Notes under the pieces: model-generated
The model's database searches: none
Seen by the model: only the letters and a program-made list of their open reading frames with translations
Told to the model about the DNA's origin: nothing
Made by a program: the position numbers and the translations under genes
Shown here: positions 10,752-19,104 of the stretch, in pieces
How the letters are laid out: each line of letters opens with the position of its first letter
How positions within the stretch are numbered: the stretch's first letter is position 1
Assembly (NCBI RefSeq): GCF_026262505.1
Contig: NC_067207.1
Coordinates: 27,992,082-28,056,081 of the forward strand
Length of the DNA stretch: 64,000 bases
Source of the DNA: Trichomonas vaginalis G3
Taxonomy: Eukaryota; Parabasalia; Trichomonadida; Trichomonadidae
Reading direction: 5' to 3'

Positions 10752-10980
10752 TGCTGTGATGTCTAAATGTCATGTTGTCATCATTTTTAAAAGAAGTTAA
10801 TTAACCAGGTGACACATGGTGACGTAGTGACACCTTCAGTTATTCAAAAATAATTCATAAATGCCTTCCTCCTTTCGTACCTGTTGTCTAAATGTCATGT
10901 TGTCACACTTTTTAAAAGAAGTTAATTAACCAGGTGACACATGGTGACGTAGTGACACCTTCAGTTATTCAAAAATAAAT
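10752..10980 (-). repeat. Iteron-bearing repeat, copies 3 and 4 (inverted)
   Basis: Two tandem inverted versions of the iteron repeat lie here (about 10752-10860 and 10873-10980), each with GTTAATTAAC and three GTGAC units, one spacing being 10 rather than 8 bp. Between them is the inverse of the GGTACGAAAGGAGGAAGGC segment at about 7261. With copies 1 and 2 they frame the KilA-N and primase-helicase genes. Confidence 0.85.
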
Positions 10981-11063
10981 TTTCTTATCATTCAAATTAA
11001 CTAAAGATGAACTTAATAAAATGATGATAAAATAACTGATAACAAAATTTTATTTTTATATAA

Positions 11064-11249
11064 ATGGATACCCCACAAGCTCAAAATTTACCACGAATCA
11101 TAACAAGGGAGGAAATGATAAAAATGATGCAAGAACGAATTAAAAACAACAAACCACGAAAACCGAGAAGATGCGGTTATGCAGTAATAATGGAAAGAAG
11201 AACCCAGAAGGGTTCGGCGTCTCGAAGAGACGTTGTCGAAGAGGAATAA
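11064..11249 (+). CDS. Small basic protein, 61 aa
   Basis: The frame starts directly after a tattttt-atataaATG motif, which supports it as a real gene. The product is strongly basic in the middle (NNKPRKPRRCG) with a Met-rich helix before it and an acidic end. No domain is recognised; a DNA-binding or virion-core role is possible but unproven. The last 16 codons overlap a GC-rich double hairpin (11201-11232). Its stop is 3 bp from the stop of the converging minus-strand gene. Confidence 0.5.
   Translation: MDTPQAQNLPRIITREEMIKMMQERIKNNKPRKPRRCGYAVIMERRTQKGSASRRDVVEEE
11201..11232. repeat. GC-rich double hairpin near 3' end of small basic gene
   Basis: AACCC-AGAA-GGGTT (11201-11214) and CGTCTC-GAA-GAGACG (11218-11232) are perfect short hairpins, the same class as those at 5108, 10682, 12750 and 16284. 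Confidence 0.75.
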
Positions 11250-11252
11250 AAA

Positions 11253-11573
11253 TTAAATTTGGATTGAGTTTAAAAATTCATCTTTATTAAATTCATCTCT
11301 TCCAATCAATTTATTTATTCTATTAAATTCTTTTATTTTTGCTTCACTCAGTTTAAGGATTGAACGGTAAGTTTTTAATTTTTCGATTATTTCTTTCCTC
11401 TCTTTATCGTTTTCAATTACTTTAGTTTTATGGGCATCAGCCCCGCCGCATTGCAGCTTCTTTTTGTAATAGCATATTTTTGATTTAATTCTGTTTAGTT
11501 TCTTTTTATATTCATCGTCTGGACTCTGAATCTTAATTGAATCAGGACTCTTGGATGCTTCGTTGTCACTCAT
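11253..11573 (-). CDS. Hypothetical coiled-coil protein, 106 aa
   Basis: A charged, Lys/Glu-rich protein with two helical coiled-coil stretches separated by a short Gly/Ala/Cys insert (LQCGGADA) encoded by an unusually GC-rich patch that includes GGGC-ATCA-GCCC (11432-11443). It is the first of the minus-strand gene set, 18 bp downstream of the integrase. No known family is recognised. Confidence 0.5.
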   Translation of the reverse strand: MSDNEASKSPDSIKIQSPDDEYKKKLNRIKSKICYYKKKLQCGGADAHKTKVIENDKERKEIIEKLKTYRSILKLSEAKIKEFNRINKLIGRDEFNKDEFLNSIQI

Positions 11574-11591
11574 TTCTTACGAAATAAAAAA

Positions 11592-13184
11592 TTAAATATT
11601 ATTTAAATATAATGGAGTAATAAAATAAATCGGAATTTCTATTAATTTATTGTTAACCTCAACTAATGCATTGCCGTTAATATATCTAACAAATTCAGCT
11701 ATTGTGTCAAATCTTCGTCTTCTTTTTGTCATTGATTTATCAGTTTTTCCATAATCGAGATGAATCAAAACTTTATCCTCTTGTTTAAAATTCATGAGCC
11801 CCGAATTAATTTGTTCACGTTTAACATCATTTAACCTTTCCATTTGCTTTCTAATATATTCCCATTCTTTTGAAATATCATTTTTCATTTTCACTGGTTT
11901 CATGTTTATAGTTCTATGCCATGTATTATTGTAATAATATACTAACTGCTGTATGTTGGAGTCATGATTTCCATCCCAGTATATCTGACCGTTAACTCCT
12001 AACGCATCTCTAAGAGTTCTCATTACCGCATCAACTATTTTATTATGAAACGTATATGGAGAAGATGAGAAGTAAAAATTAATTTGTGGGAAATAATGAG
12101 CCATAGCTGCCTGAAATCCTTTATCACCATCACCCCTTATATTATCTACTCTTTCATGATCTAGTAAGTATTGAATAGCTCTTCTTGTTTCCTGTTCTGT
12201 TTTCCCTTTCACCGGAATGCAATATAAATATCTAGTGTTAATGTTAATGGCAAATAAATAAGTAACGTTTCCTTTTGAATATTCTAAATGATCTATTTCG
12301 TATGAATATGGATATGGAGCAAATGAAGGGCGACTAAATTTTTCCTTTAACGGTTGAATTTTCGGGTCAGTTGGTTTATTTAATATCTTGAAATCCTTTT
12401 TAAAATCTTTTTGCTTCTTTAATGTTTGAAATGGATATAATAAAGTGAATGATGAAGGATTAACTGAAGGAGGAGGAGGTACTGTCGTTGGAGGTTTTGG
12501 TATTGCAAGTGGTTTAATTTTATCTGCTTTGATTTTGGATGATGAAGTTTTAGTTGTTGATTTTCCTTTCATTAATTCTGGATGTATTCTATTCATTTGT
12601 TTTAAATATGCTGTATATAAAGGTTTGATATACTTTCCCGCTTCGAGTTTATGTTGAAGGATGAATTCCAAAAGTTGATCTTCATTTAAAAGTCGGGCTG
12701 AATATGGTTTAACTAATGAATCATAAATTAAAGCTTGTGCTTCATTTATGGTCTGAAGGACCTGGGTGTTTTGCACCTTTAGCTGTTGAACATTTGCTAC
12801 TTTCTCTTTTGGTGTTGTTTTCGGCCTTTTCTTCTTTTGTTTTTGTTCCTTTGGCTTTTGCGGCTCAGGATTATATAATTTATATAATTCATCAATATCT
12901 TCTTCTGTTAATACTTTATTTTTGAAATCTTTCAACTGTTTAAGTTGTGATTTAGTTTTTCCCTTTGTATATTCATTATTTTTAATTTTGTCTTTAATTT
13001 CAGAAATTATTTTATCATGATATTTCAAAATTTCATTTTTATAATATGGATAATAATAATCCATATCATCACCCATTATATTTTTATTGTGTTTTTGGAG
13101 ATATGATTTTAATTCATAATAATTAAGAAAATTTTGATTAAGTACTAAATCATCAATTAAATTTTCTAAATCTGCGTTATCCAT
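11592..13184 (-). CDS. Polinton retroviral-type integrase
   Basis: The 530-residue protein has a long charged N-terminal region with Lys-rich and Pro-rich stretches, then an rve-type catalytic core at about residues 285-400. The core shows the first acidic strand (YEIDHLEY), the second acidic block (IRGDGDKGF) and the helix that follows FHNKIVD. A C-terminal SH3-like tail contains KVLIHLDYGKTDKS and a basic KRRRRFD patch. By family knowledge it inserts linear element DNA with a short target duplication. The start follows a tatttttatataaATG motif. A double hairpin at 12750-12777 encodes a peptide shared with the fibre start. Confidence 0.88.
   Translation of the reverse strand: MDNADLENLIDDLVLNQNFLNYYELKSYLQKHNKNIMGDDMDYYYPYYKNEILKYHDKIISEIKDKIKNNEYTKGKTKSQLKQLKDFKNKVLTEEDIDELYKLYNPEPQKPKEQKQKKKRPKTTPKEKVANVQQLKVQNTQVLQTINEAQALIYDSLVKPYSARLLNEDQLLEFILQHKLEAGKYIKPLYTAYLKQMNRIHPELMKGKSTTKTSSSKIKADKIKPLAIPKPPTTVPPPPSVNPSSFTLLYPFQTLKKQKDFKKDFKILNKPTDPKIQPLKEKFSRPSFAPYPYSYEIDHLEYSKGNVTYLFAININTRYLYCIPVKGKTEQETRRAIQYLLDHERVDNIRGDGDKGFQAAMAHYFPQINFYFSSSPYTFHNKIVDAVMRTLRDALGVNGQIYWDGNHDSNIQQLVYYYNNTWHRTINMKPVKMKNDISKEWEYIRKQMERLNDVKREQINSGLMNFKQEDKVLIHLDYGKTDKSMTKRRRRFDTIAEFVRYINGNALVEVNNKLIEIPIYFITPLYLNNI
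12750..12777. repeat. GC-rich double hairpin inside integrase gene
   Basis: GGTC-TGAAG-GACC (12750-12762) and GGTG-TTTTG-CACC (12765-12777) match, on the opposite strand, the pair at 5108-5135, and encode a similar peptide (QQLKVQNTQVLQTI). Confidence 0.75.
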
Positions 13185-13201
13185 TTATATAAAAATAAAA
13201 T
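13185..13201 (-). promoter_or_regulatory. T-rich TAAATG-type start motif (integrase)
   Basis: Read on the minus strand the sequence is attttatttttatata directly before aATG. It is virtually the same as the motif before the plus-strand gene at 11064. Confidence 0.55.
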
Positions 13202-13208
13202 AAATGTT

Positions 13209-13684
13209 TTAAGGGTGCCCACCTCTTTGAATCATAGTATCAAAACCATTATTTACATATTGAATCGCATCATTAACGGTTCCTCCTTCTAAAACGGTAT
13301 CAAATGGTGGAGTCCAGATTTCCTGATGATGATCATAAAATCCAGCAAAATTAACCGTATTATTAAGTAAAATATGAATCTCAGCGGTATATCTTCTATC
13401 TAAATTTGGATGCCTTATATGTATACCATTACTGCCCGGATAAAATCTCAAACCTTGATTTTGTTGACGCATCAAATTATTGAAATTTCTTTCTTCAGGG
13501 GTGAATGTTCTTCTCCGTTGACGTTGTGGTGGTGGTTGTTGATGCTGTGGTGGTGGTGGTTGTTGCGGCTGTTGATGCTGTGGTGGGATTTGAAAAATTC
13601 GTTATGGTTGATTATTTGGAATCTGAAAGTTAAAACCATTTGGTATAAATCGATTTGGTTCCTTTTGTCTCTTCTGTGGCATTT
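13209..13684 (-). pseudogene. Pro/Gln-rich hypothetical protein, broken
   Basis: The N-terminal part is low-complexity, with runs of Pro, Gln and His and a basic RQRRRTF patch. The C-terminal 88 residues look folded, with a His/Tyr-rich beta region. It lies between integrase and polymerase on the same strand. No family is recognised. It could be a nucleic-acid-binding or virion protein. The copy is broken. Confidence 0.45.
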
Positions 13685-13710
13685 CATTAAAAATAAAATT
13701 TTAAATTGTA

Positions 13711-16700
13711 TTAAATAAATGGTATACAACATCCATTTTCACAACATACAGCCTTAGTGTGTGCTCCTGTTAATGCAGTCTTACCGATTGTTAAGCGAGT
13801 CATTGACCCGTTTTTAAGTTGTAAATTAATATTCTGACCATCAAATATCACTTTATCATTTATTATATCCAAATAATTTTTAGGTGTTAATTGCTTATTT
13901 TGTCGTAAACTAACACCTTTCATTTTTTGTGCAATCTTTTTGAAGGAGTCTTCACCTATCATTCCATTAAATGAAGTATAACATTTCGGACATAACGCCA
14001 CCATGTTATCACCTTGTTTCTCAATTGCTAAACACAATAATTTTTTCTCATGTGCTTTTTCTTCAGCTTTATTCTTTAATTTAGGTTTAAATTTCTCATC
14101 AAAACAGAAGAAATCAAAAGGTGCGAATTTGAAAATGTTTTTATCATAAAATTGTTTATCGGTAACAATTGCTTGAAATGCTTGAGTGTTAGGAAGACTT
14201 GGGTCGCCAGCGATTGCCCAATAAGATGAATCAGTATCACCTTCAATGAAATGAAAACGATTAACATTCATGCATTTATACATAAAATCATAAATGAAAA
14301 CTAAATACCAGTATTTTGCGTTATCTAAAGTAAAAAATGCCTCTTGTAAACATGTATCACATCTATAAAATCTATCTTTAAGCATCATTTGATATGTATC
14401 TTCACCTATTTCTCTTATGTTTTTAAACTTATTTGACATACATGCAACGCGTGCCTTCTGTGCATTCATTATTTTAGTCTTTGCGTAATTTTGCGTATTC
14501 ATTGCATCGTAACCATATGATCCATTAAGTGAAATCTTGCAAAATAAACTTTTTCCTTTATTTCCTTCTAATTCAGCCTTTTGTCTTTCGTTCATAAATT
14601 CGTTCGCAAATTCATTAAAACAAGTGTTTTTCGTAAATGTTAAAATTGATTGAATGTCATCAATGATAAAATTAAACCTGTCGATTAGATACCAAAGATA
14701 ATAAGAAGAAAATGGTTGATATTGGTTGTGTGTTAATGCTAACTGAGTTAATTTCCTCTGTTTCTGGTCAACTGGTAAATTGTTTGATTTCATGTAATTA
14801 TACATAAAACTGCCAATTGTTTTTTCATCTGTGATAATATCTAAGTTTCTTATTATCGGTAAAAAGTTTATGTAATCATTAATGTATTTTTCATCAATGT
14901 GACCCTTTACTTCAGCCACGAATAAAGTATTTTTCTTCTTAATTATTCCCAGTGCTTTTGCTTTCTTTGTTGCTGTATCACAAATGATAACACCATTCAA
15001 TCTTCCCGGCATATACATTTTATGGTCAGTATATTGAATGAAATCATGAGGATTAGATGAAAATGATGAAGGATATAATGAATTAAAATCAACACCAACG
15101 AAATGAGTTATGATGTTGGAAGTGTCCTCATTTGATACAGTTTTAGTTTCTGGATTATATGAAAGTTTATTAATGTGCGTGATTCCTTTAAGATTTACTC
15201 TATGTTGAACATTTGATAAACCACCAGTAATTCCATTACGGAGAATGTGATAAGCTTCAACTGAATCTAAAGTCATTGGTAAATTATTTTTTAATGCATA
15301 ATTTCTTAAATTGATTCTTAAACGTTGAACATCTTCATCTTTATTTGATTTTACGACATTGCAATAACAACACATTAACTGACAATTTTCTTTGGTATGT
15401 GGTTTTTCATTATCGATTCTATCCAATGTTGGTTTATTTGCATATGTAAACGCTTTACCACACATTTTGCATTTAGATGAAAGGATTAAATTGTGATAGT
15501 ATTGAAAATCATCCATTGAAACATTATTTTTAGTATCTCTTTCTGCTTTTTCATCTTGTTTCTTATATGATTCAATTTTATATTTCCAATACTTTTTCGT
15601 TAATTCAAAACTTGATTCTATCTCTTCCTCAGGATATTTTTCATTAGGATTAAAGTCTTTATATGCTAAAGCGTAACGAATCATTGAAGCATTCGATGAT
15701 AAAGAAAGATTATGAAGCATGTCAATTTTATAAACAAATGTTTCTTCAATAATTTTATCGATTGGGTCAATCATAATTTCAACATCTTTATTGCAATAAT
15801 GAATAAAATATTCTAATCTATTCTTAAAATTTTTAGCATCATTGAGATATATTTGATAATCACTATCTGATATAGTTTCTTGAGTTAATGCTGAATAAAA
15901 TGAATCTTTCGTGAATGGTTCCTCTTTATATAATTCTTCTTCGTAATTCTCCCACGTGATGAATTGATAAGGGAAAAAGGATTTAACACGTGTTTTATTA
16001 TTTCCGAAATCTTGAGTGAATTGGTCTAATGTCCCACCCGCTATATAATTTCTGATGTCAATAAATCTCAATTCATATGGAGCGTTTGTTTTCTTTACAA
16101 TGACTTGCTTAAATTGTGAAGATGAACCCAGCATTGATTTTATTTTCCATTTTGCAGTGTTTAAATCACGAAGAATTAAATTTAAATCAAACTTTCCCGA
16201 ATTAAAACCTATGATATTCACTTTATTGAATTCCTCATCTAGAAGTTCTTTAAATGCTTCCTTCTGTTTTTCATTTAATGTATGGGACAAAGTCCCCACC
16301 GTTTGCGGCTTCATTAATTCATCGTATTGACTCATATTTGATTTAGCAACTAATGAACAGGTTGAAAATAAAAATTCAATCCAGTCAGAAATAAAAGAAT
16401 CATTCGAAGTTAAACAAAAATTCCTCGTATATGTTTTATCATTTAATTTAACCGTTGATGATACCATGAATGGTTTTAAGTAAGCGTTCAAAGTTGCACA
16501 CTCAGAAAGTTGTAATTCTTCTTTAGTCTCTAATGTTTCGAAGTCAAAAGTAATATAATATCTTGTCGGTTGATAATATTCCTGCAAATTATGAGCTAAT
16601 AACCACTGATATATCTTCTGTTTCGTAATATGTGGTGCATATGGTTGCTGGGTCTTTTGCAATTGAACGTCTTGAATTAATCTTCCATTATTTTCTTTAC

Positions 16701-17178
16701 ATTTCTCACAATGCTTTAAAAATCTTCTTTGGTTTTTCCTTTCTGGATCCTCACGGATAGAATAAACTTCTTCTTTACAATATGGACAAACTTTATAGCC
16801 GGTGAGTGCTTCAACGTCTGTTATTCTGTCAGCGTGAAGTTTTCCACATGGACTCTGTGTTAATAAAATATTTACTGTTTCAAATTCTGGATCTATCATT
16901 ATTGATTCCACTAATGGAAAGTCTACCTTATTTATGTCCACGTCTTCTGGTTGAGGATCACAATAATAGAAATCAATATTAACATTTAACATTCTCGCTA
17001 ATCTCTCACTTTCTGATGAAATGTCAAACCCTTCATATGAATCTATTGCTTCATTTAAATAACTTCTACGAGTTTTAGGATTAACACCATCAGGAATGTT
17101 ATAGAAGCGTTTAAATAACCTTCTACCTTCTGCTCTAATTTGATTATCATTCATTTTAGCTGTTCCGTTTTTGTTCAT
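13711..17178 (-). CDS. Protein-primed family B DNA polymerase with embedded HNH-like motif
   Basis: The 1,155-residue protein carries exonuclease motifs FDFETLE (about 208-214) and GFNSGKFDL (about 323), and polymerase motif A VDFNSLYPSS (about 694), motif B KISLNGSYGYD (about 877) and motif C GDTDSSYW (about 977). This is the pPolB layout that copies Polinton ends from a protein primer. Between exonuclease and polymerase parts (about 565-620) is a CKMCG ... LDRIDNEKPH ... NCQLMCCYCN block typical of HNH nucleases. A CPYC/CEKC zinc-finger-like pair lies near residue 145. The start follows an attcttacataaATG-type motif. A GC-rich hairpin pair sits at 16284-16308. The frame is fully open. Confidence 0.94.
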   Translation of the reverse strand: MNKNGTAKMNDNQIRAEGRRLFKRFYNIPDGVNPKTRRSYLNEAIDSYEGFDISSESERLARMLNVNIDFYYCDPQPEDVDINKVDFPLVESIMIDPEFETVNILLTQSPCGKLHADRITDVEALTGYKVCPYCKEEVYSIREDPERKNQRRFLKHCEKCKENNGRLIQDVQLQKTQQPYAPHITKQKIYQWLLAHNLQEYYQPTRYYITFDFETLETKEELQLSECATLNAYLKPFMVSSTVKLNDKTYTRNFCLTSNDSFISDWIEFLFSTCSLVAKSNMSQYDELMKPQTVGTLSHTLNEKQKEAFKELLDEEFNKVNIIGFNSGKFDLNLILRDLNTAKWKIKSMLGSSSQFKQVIVKKTNAPYELRFIDIRNYIAGGTLDQFTQDFGNNKTRVKSFFPYQFITWENYEEELYKEEPFTKDSFYSALTQETISDSDYQIYLNDAKNFKNRLEYFIHYCNKDVEIMIDPIDKIIEETFVYKIDMLHNLSLSSNASMIRYALAYKDFNPNEKYPEEEIESSFELTKKYWKYKIESYKKQDEKAERDTKNNVSMDDFQYYHNLILSSKCKMCGKAFTYANKPTLDRIDNEKPHTKENCQLMCCYCNVVKSNKDEDVQRLRINLRNYALKNNLPMTLDSVEAYHILRNGITGGLSNVQHRVNLKGITHINKLSYNPETKTVSNEDTSNIITHFVGVDFNSLYPSSFSSNPHDFIQYTDHKMYMPGRLNGVIICDTATKKAKALGIIKKKNTLFVAEVKGHIDEKYINDYINFLPIIRNLDIITDEKTIGSFMYNYMKSNNLPVDQKQRKLTQLALTHNQYQPFSSYYLWYLIDRFNFIIDDIQSILTFTKNTCFNEFANEFMNERQKAELEGNKGKSLFCKISLNGSYGYDAMNTQNYAKTKIMNAQKARVACMSNKFKNIREIGEDTYQMMLKDRFYRCDTCLQEAFFTLDNAKYWYLVFIYDFMYKCMNVNRFHFIEGDTDSSYWAIAGDPSLPNTQAFQAIVTDKQFYDKNIFKFAPFDFFCFDEKFKPKLKNKAEEKAHEKKLLCLAIEKQGDNMVALCPKCYTSFNGMIGEDSFKKIAQKMKGVSLRQNKQLTPKNYLDIINDKVIFDGQNINLQLKNGSMTRLTIGKTALTGAHTKAVCCENGCCIPFI
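16284..16308. repeat. GC-rich double hairpin inside polymerase gene
   Basis: GGGAC-AAA-GTCCC (16284-16296) followed by CCG-TTTG-CGG (16299-16308). Same class as the other GC hairpins in this element; it lies in the exonuclease region without closing the frame. Confidence 0.65.
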
Positions 17179-17227
17179 TTATGTAAGAATAAAAAATTAA
17201 AAAATAAATAAAAATAAAGTTTATTTT

Positions 17228-18334
17228 TTAAAGCCCATAAAATGAATTAAGAACACATAAATTTTTATCATCTGCGACGTGACGAATACATTTTAATTTA
17301 CTCAAGAATGCGTACCCTGATACATTAAATCTAATTCCTGTCTTATTTAATTTCACAACTTTGAAAAGGAATGTATGAATAGCTATAAAATGATGAGAAG
17401 ATGTTTTATGGGTTGCTTCCATTTTTTCTGAAATAAATGAATAAATATAATGCTTATACGTTTTCATATCTTTTATATTCTTAATAACGAATGGTATAGA
17501 CCTTTCCACTTCATCTTCCTTCGGTGCTGTTCTTTCATATGAAACATTATTAGTATCTTCAACAATGAAACCGCAATCACATAAAATTTTATATGTTCCA
17601 ATGGTTTCTTTTGATATTTTATCTAATAAATCAAAAACTTTATCAACACCTGTGCATTTATTTAAATAATAATTTGTGTAAATATCATGATCTTCTTTCT
17701 TAATCGTATTAGTTGCATATGTCACGTTTTTAAGAGCTTTTTTGAATTTCTCAGAATCGAGAGGGGGTGAAAGTAAGATACAAGGGTATTCTTCATTATC
17801 AATAAATTGTAACTTATGTTTACGAATAAATTTAGTACCTTCTTCTGAAAGTGTTTCGTCTATTTCACCATCTAATAAATTTTGTGTTGATTCTGAGACA
17901 TAATTTTTATATCTTTCTTCATGAGATTTCTGTACTTCTGATTCTGAAGCTGGGATATTCATTAAACCCTCTACTTCATTTTCATTATATTTTTCAACTT
18001 CTCTTAATTCCTTAATTTTTTCATCTATTTCATCTCTTATTTTTTTCAGTCTTTCAATTTCATCGTATTCATCATCTTTAATCCGTTCTTCATAATATTC
18101 AGGGAAAACATCAGGTTCTTTAGGTTTTTCTTCTTCAGATGTAGGATATAAGAAATTTATAACATCATCTTTATTCATTTTTCCATCATAATCTAAATCA
18201 TTTAATAACTCGGCAAATTTTTGACAATTTCTTAAATAATATTTATTAACTTCATAACCCACCTCCTCTAATATATCCTTTATTTCCTCGTTTGTGAATC
18301 CTAATTTTTTAACGTTGTTAGTTTTAACGCTCAT
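17228..18334 (-). CDS. Hypothetical acidic protein with EF-hand-like loop
   Basis: The product is about 368 residues from the ATG at 18334, chosen because it follows the T-rich tattttgtatgaaATG motif; an upstream TTG adds three codons. Residues about 45-62 (DLDYDGKMNKDD) fit an EF-hand calcium-binding loop, though a lone loop may be coincidental. A Glu/Lys-rich coiled coil follows (about 70-125), then a folded C-terminal half with scattered Cys and His. I do not recognise the family. Its place upstream of the polymerase suggests a replication role, which is inference. Confidence 0.55.
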   Translation of the reverse strand: MSVKTNNVKKLGFTNEEIKDILEEVGYEVNKYYLRNCQKFAELLNDLDYDGKMNKDDVINFLYPTSEEEKPKEPDVFPEYYEERIKDDEYDEIERLKKIRDEIDEKIKELREVEKYNENEVEGLMNIPASESEVQKSHEERYKNYVSESTQNLLDGEIDETLSEEGTKFIRKHKLQFIDNEEYPCILLSPPLDSEKFKKALKNVTYATNTIKKEDHDIYTNYYLNKCTGVDKVFDLLDKISKETIGTYKILCDCGFIVEDTNNVSYERTAPKEDEVERSIPFVIKNIKDMKTYKHYIYSFISEKMEATHKTSSHHFIAIHTFLFKVVKLNKTGIRFNVSGYAFLSKLKCIRHVADDKNLCVLNSFYGL

Positions 18335-18447
18335 TTCATACAAAATAAAAAAATAAAATAATAAACATAACTAAGTTTTAATTTTTCGTAAGAAGTTTAT
18401 TTTTTTAAATTTTTTTTATTTTTTATTTCATTATGGTAGTGAATCTT

Positions 18448-18828
18448 TTATTCATGAAAATAATTATTTCTAATTTCTTTTACTCTCTCGTACATACTAG
18501 ATTTAAAGAATTCAGAACATTTCCCATAATCTCCTAAATGTTTTCTTATCTTATTGGTTTTCCATTCATTATATGAAACTGTATAAACTTTATCTTTATC
18601 TTTACACCTTTCATCACTTCCAATATATTTATATTTCAATTTTGATTTATTGGTTTCATATTCATTAACGTTTAATAATTCACAGTCTTCCTTTTTAAAT
18701 ATATGTTTTATGTATTCAGGATTAACAATTCTATAATATTGCTTCCCTTTAAATCTTTGAATATAAACAGGAACACCATCCTCTAAAATTCGATAATCTA
18801 TTTTATCTGGTTTTACTTGTTGGGTCAT
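18448..18828 (-). CDS. Hypothetical basic protein, 126 aa
   Basis: This is the outermost gene at the right end of the Polinton. The start is directly preceded by attcttacataaATG, identical to the polymerase upstream motif. The product is Lys/Tyr-rich with a predicted beta-rich first half and helical end. No domain is recognised. Possible roles include the terminal protein or a DNA-binding factor acting near the end, but nothing in the sequence shows this. Confidence 0.5.
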   Translation of the reverse strand: MTQQVKPDKIDYRILEDGVPVYIQRFKGKQYYRIVNPEYIKHIFKKEDCELLNVNEYETNKSKLKYKYIGSDERCKDKDKVYTVSYNEWKTNKIRKHLGDYGKCSEFFKSSMYERVKEIRNNYFHE

Positions 18829-19104
18829 TTATGTAAGAATAAAAAAATAAATTATTTTAAAAATAACTTTAATTTTTTTAATGGTTTATAAATAAATATA
18901 TTTTAATGCATCGTCTATATATAGATGTAACAAAAAAAGTCACAAAACCCATCATATCCTACTACTATTGGATAGAATTTAGTAGATATCAAAACAATGT
19001 TAGTTGACATCTGTGCAATGTTTTCTGATGTGTAAAAGAAATTGTTGAATCTTTATGACCAAAACTGATAACAATGAAATTTTTTGACTTTATACTTTTT
19101 TTCG

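Larger units (their letters stand above)
1..18940. mobile_element. Polinton/Maverick element, partial (left end outside window)
   Basis: The block carries the Polinton gene set: protein-primed family B DNA polymerase, retroviral-type integrase, FtsK/HerA-type packaging ATPase and a capsid-like protein, plus a fibre, KilA-N and primase-helicase. Left-half genes are on the plus strand and right-half genes on the minus strand, meeting tail to tail at about 11,250. The right boundary is an estimate between the last minus-strand gene (18,828) and the host ankyrin gene (19,105). Terminal inverted repeats cannot be verified because the left end is outside the window. No adenovirus-type maturation protease is seen and may lie to the left. 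The copy is broken, with roughly nine breaks, but open frames of 1,155, 774 and 530 codons argue for a fairly recent insertion. Confidence 0.93.

Noticed and set aside
18829-19104. Exact right terminal inverted repeat and target duplication of the Polinton
   Set aside because: The left end is outside the window, so no inverted partner can be matched; only an approximate boundary is given.
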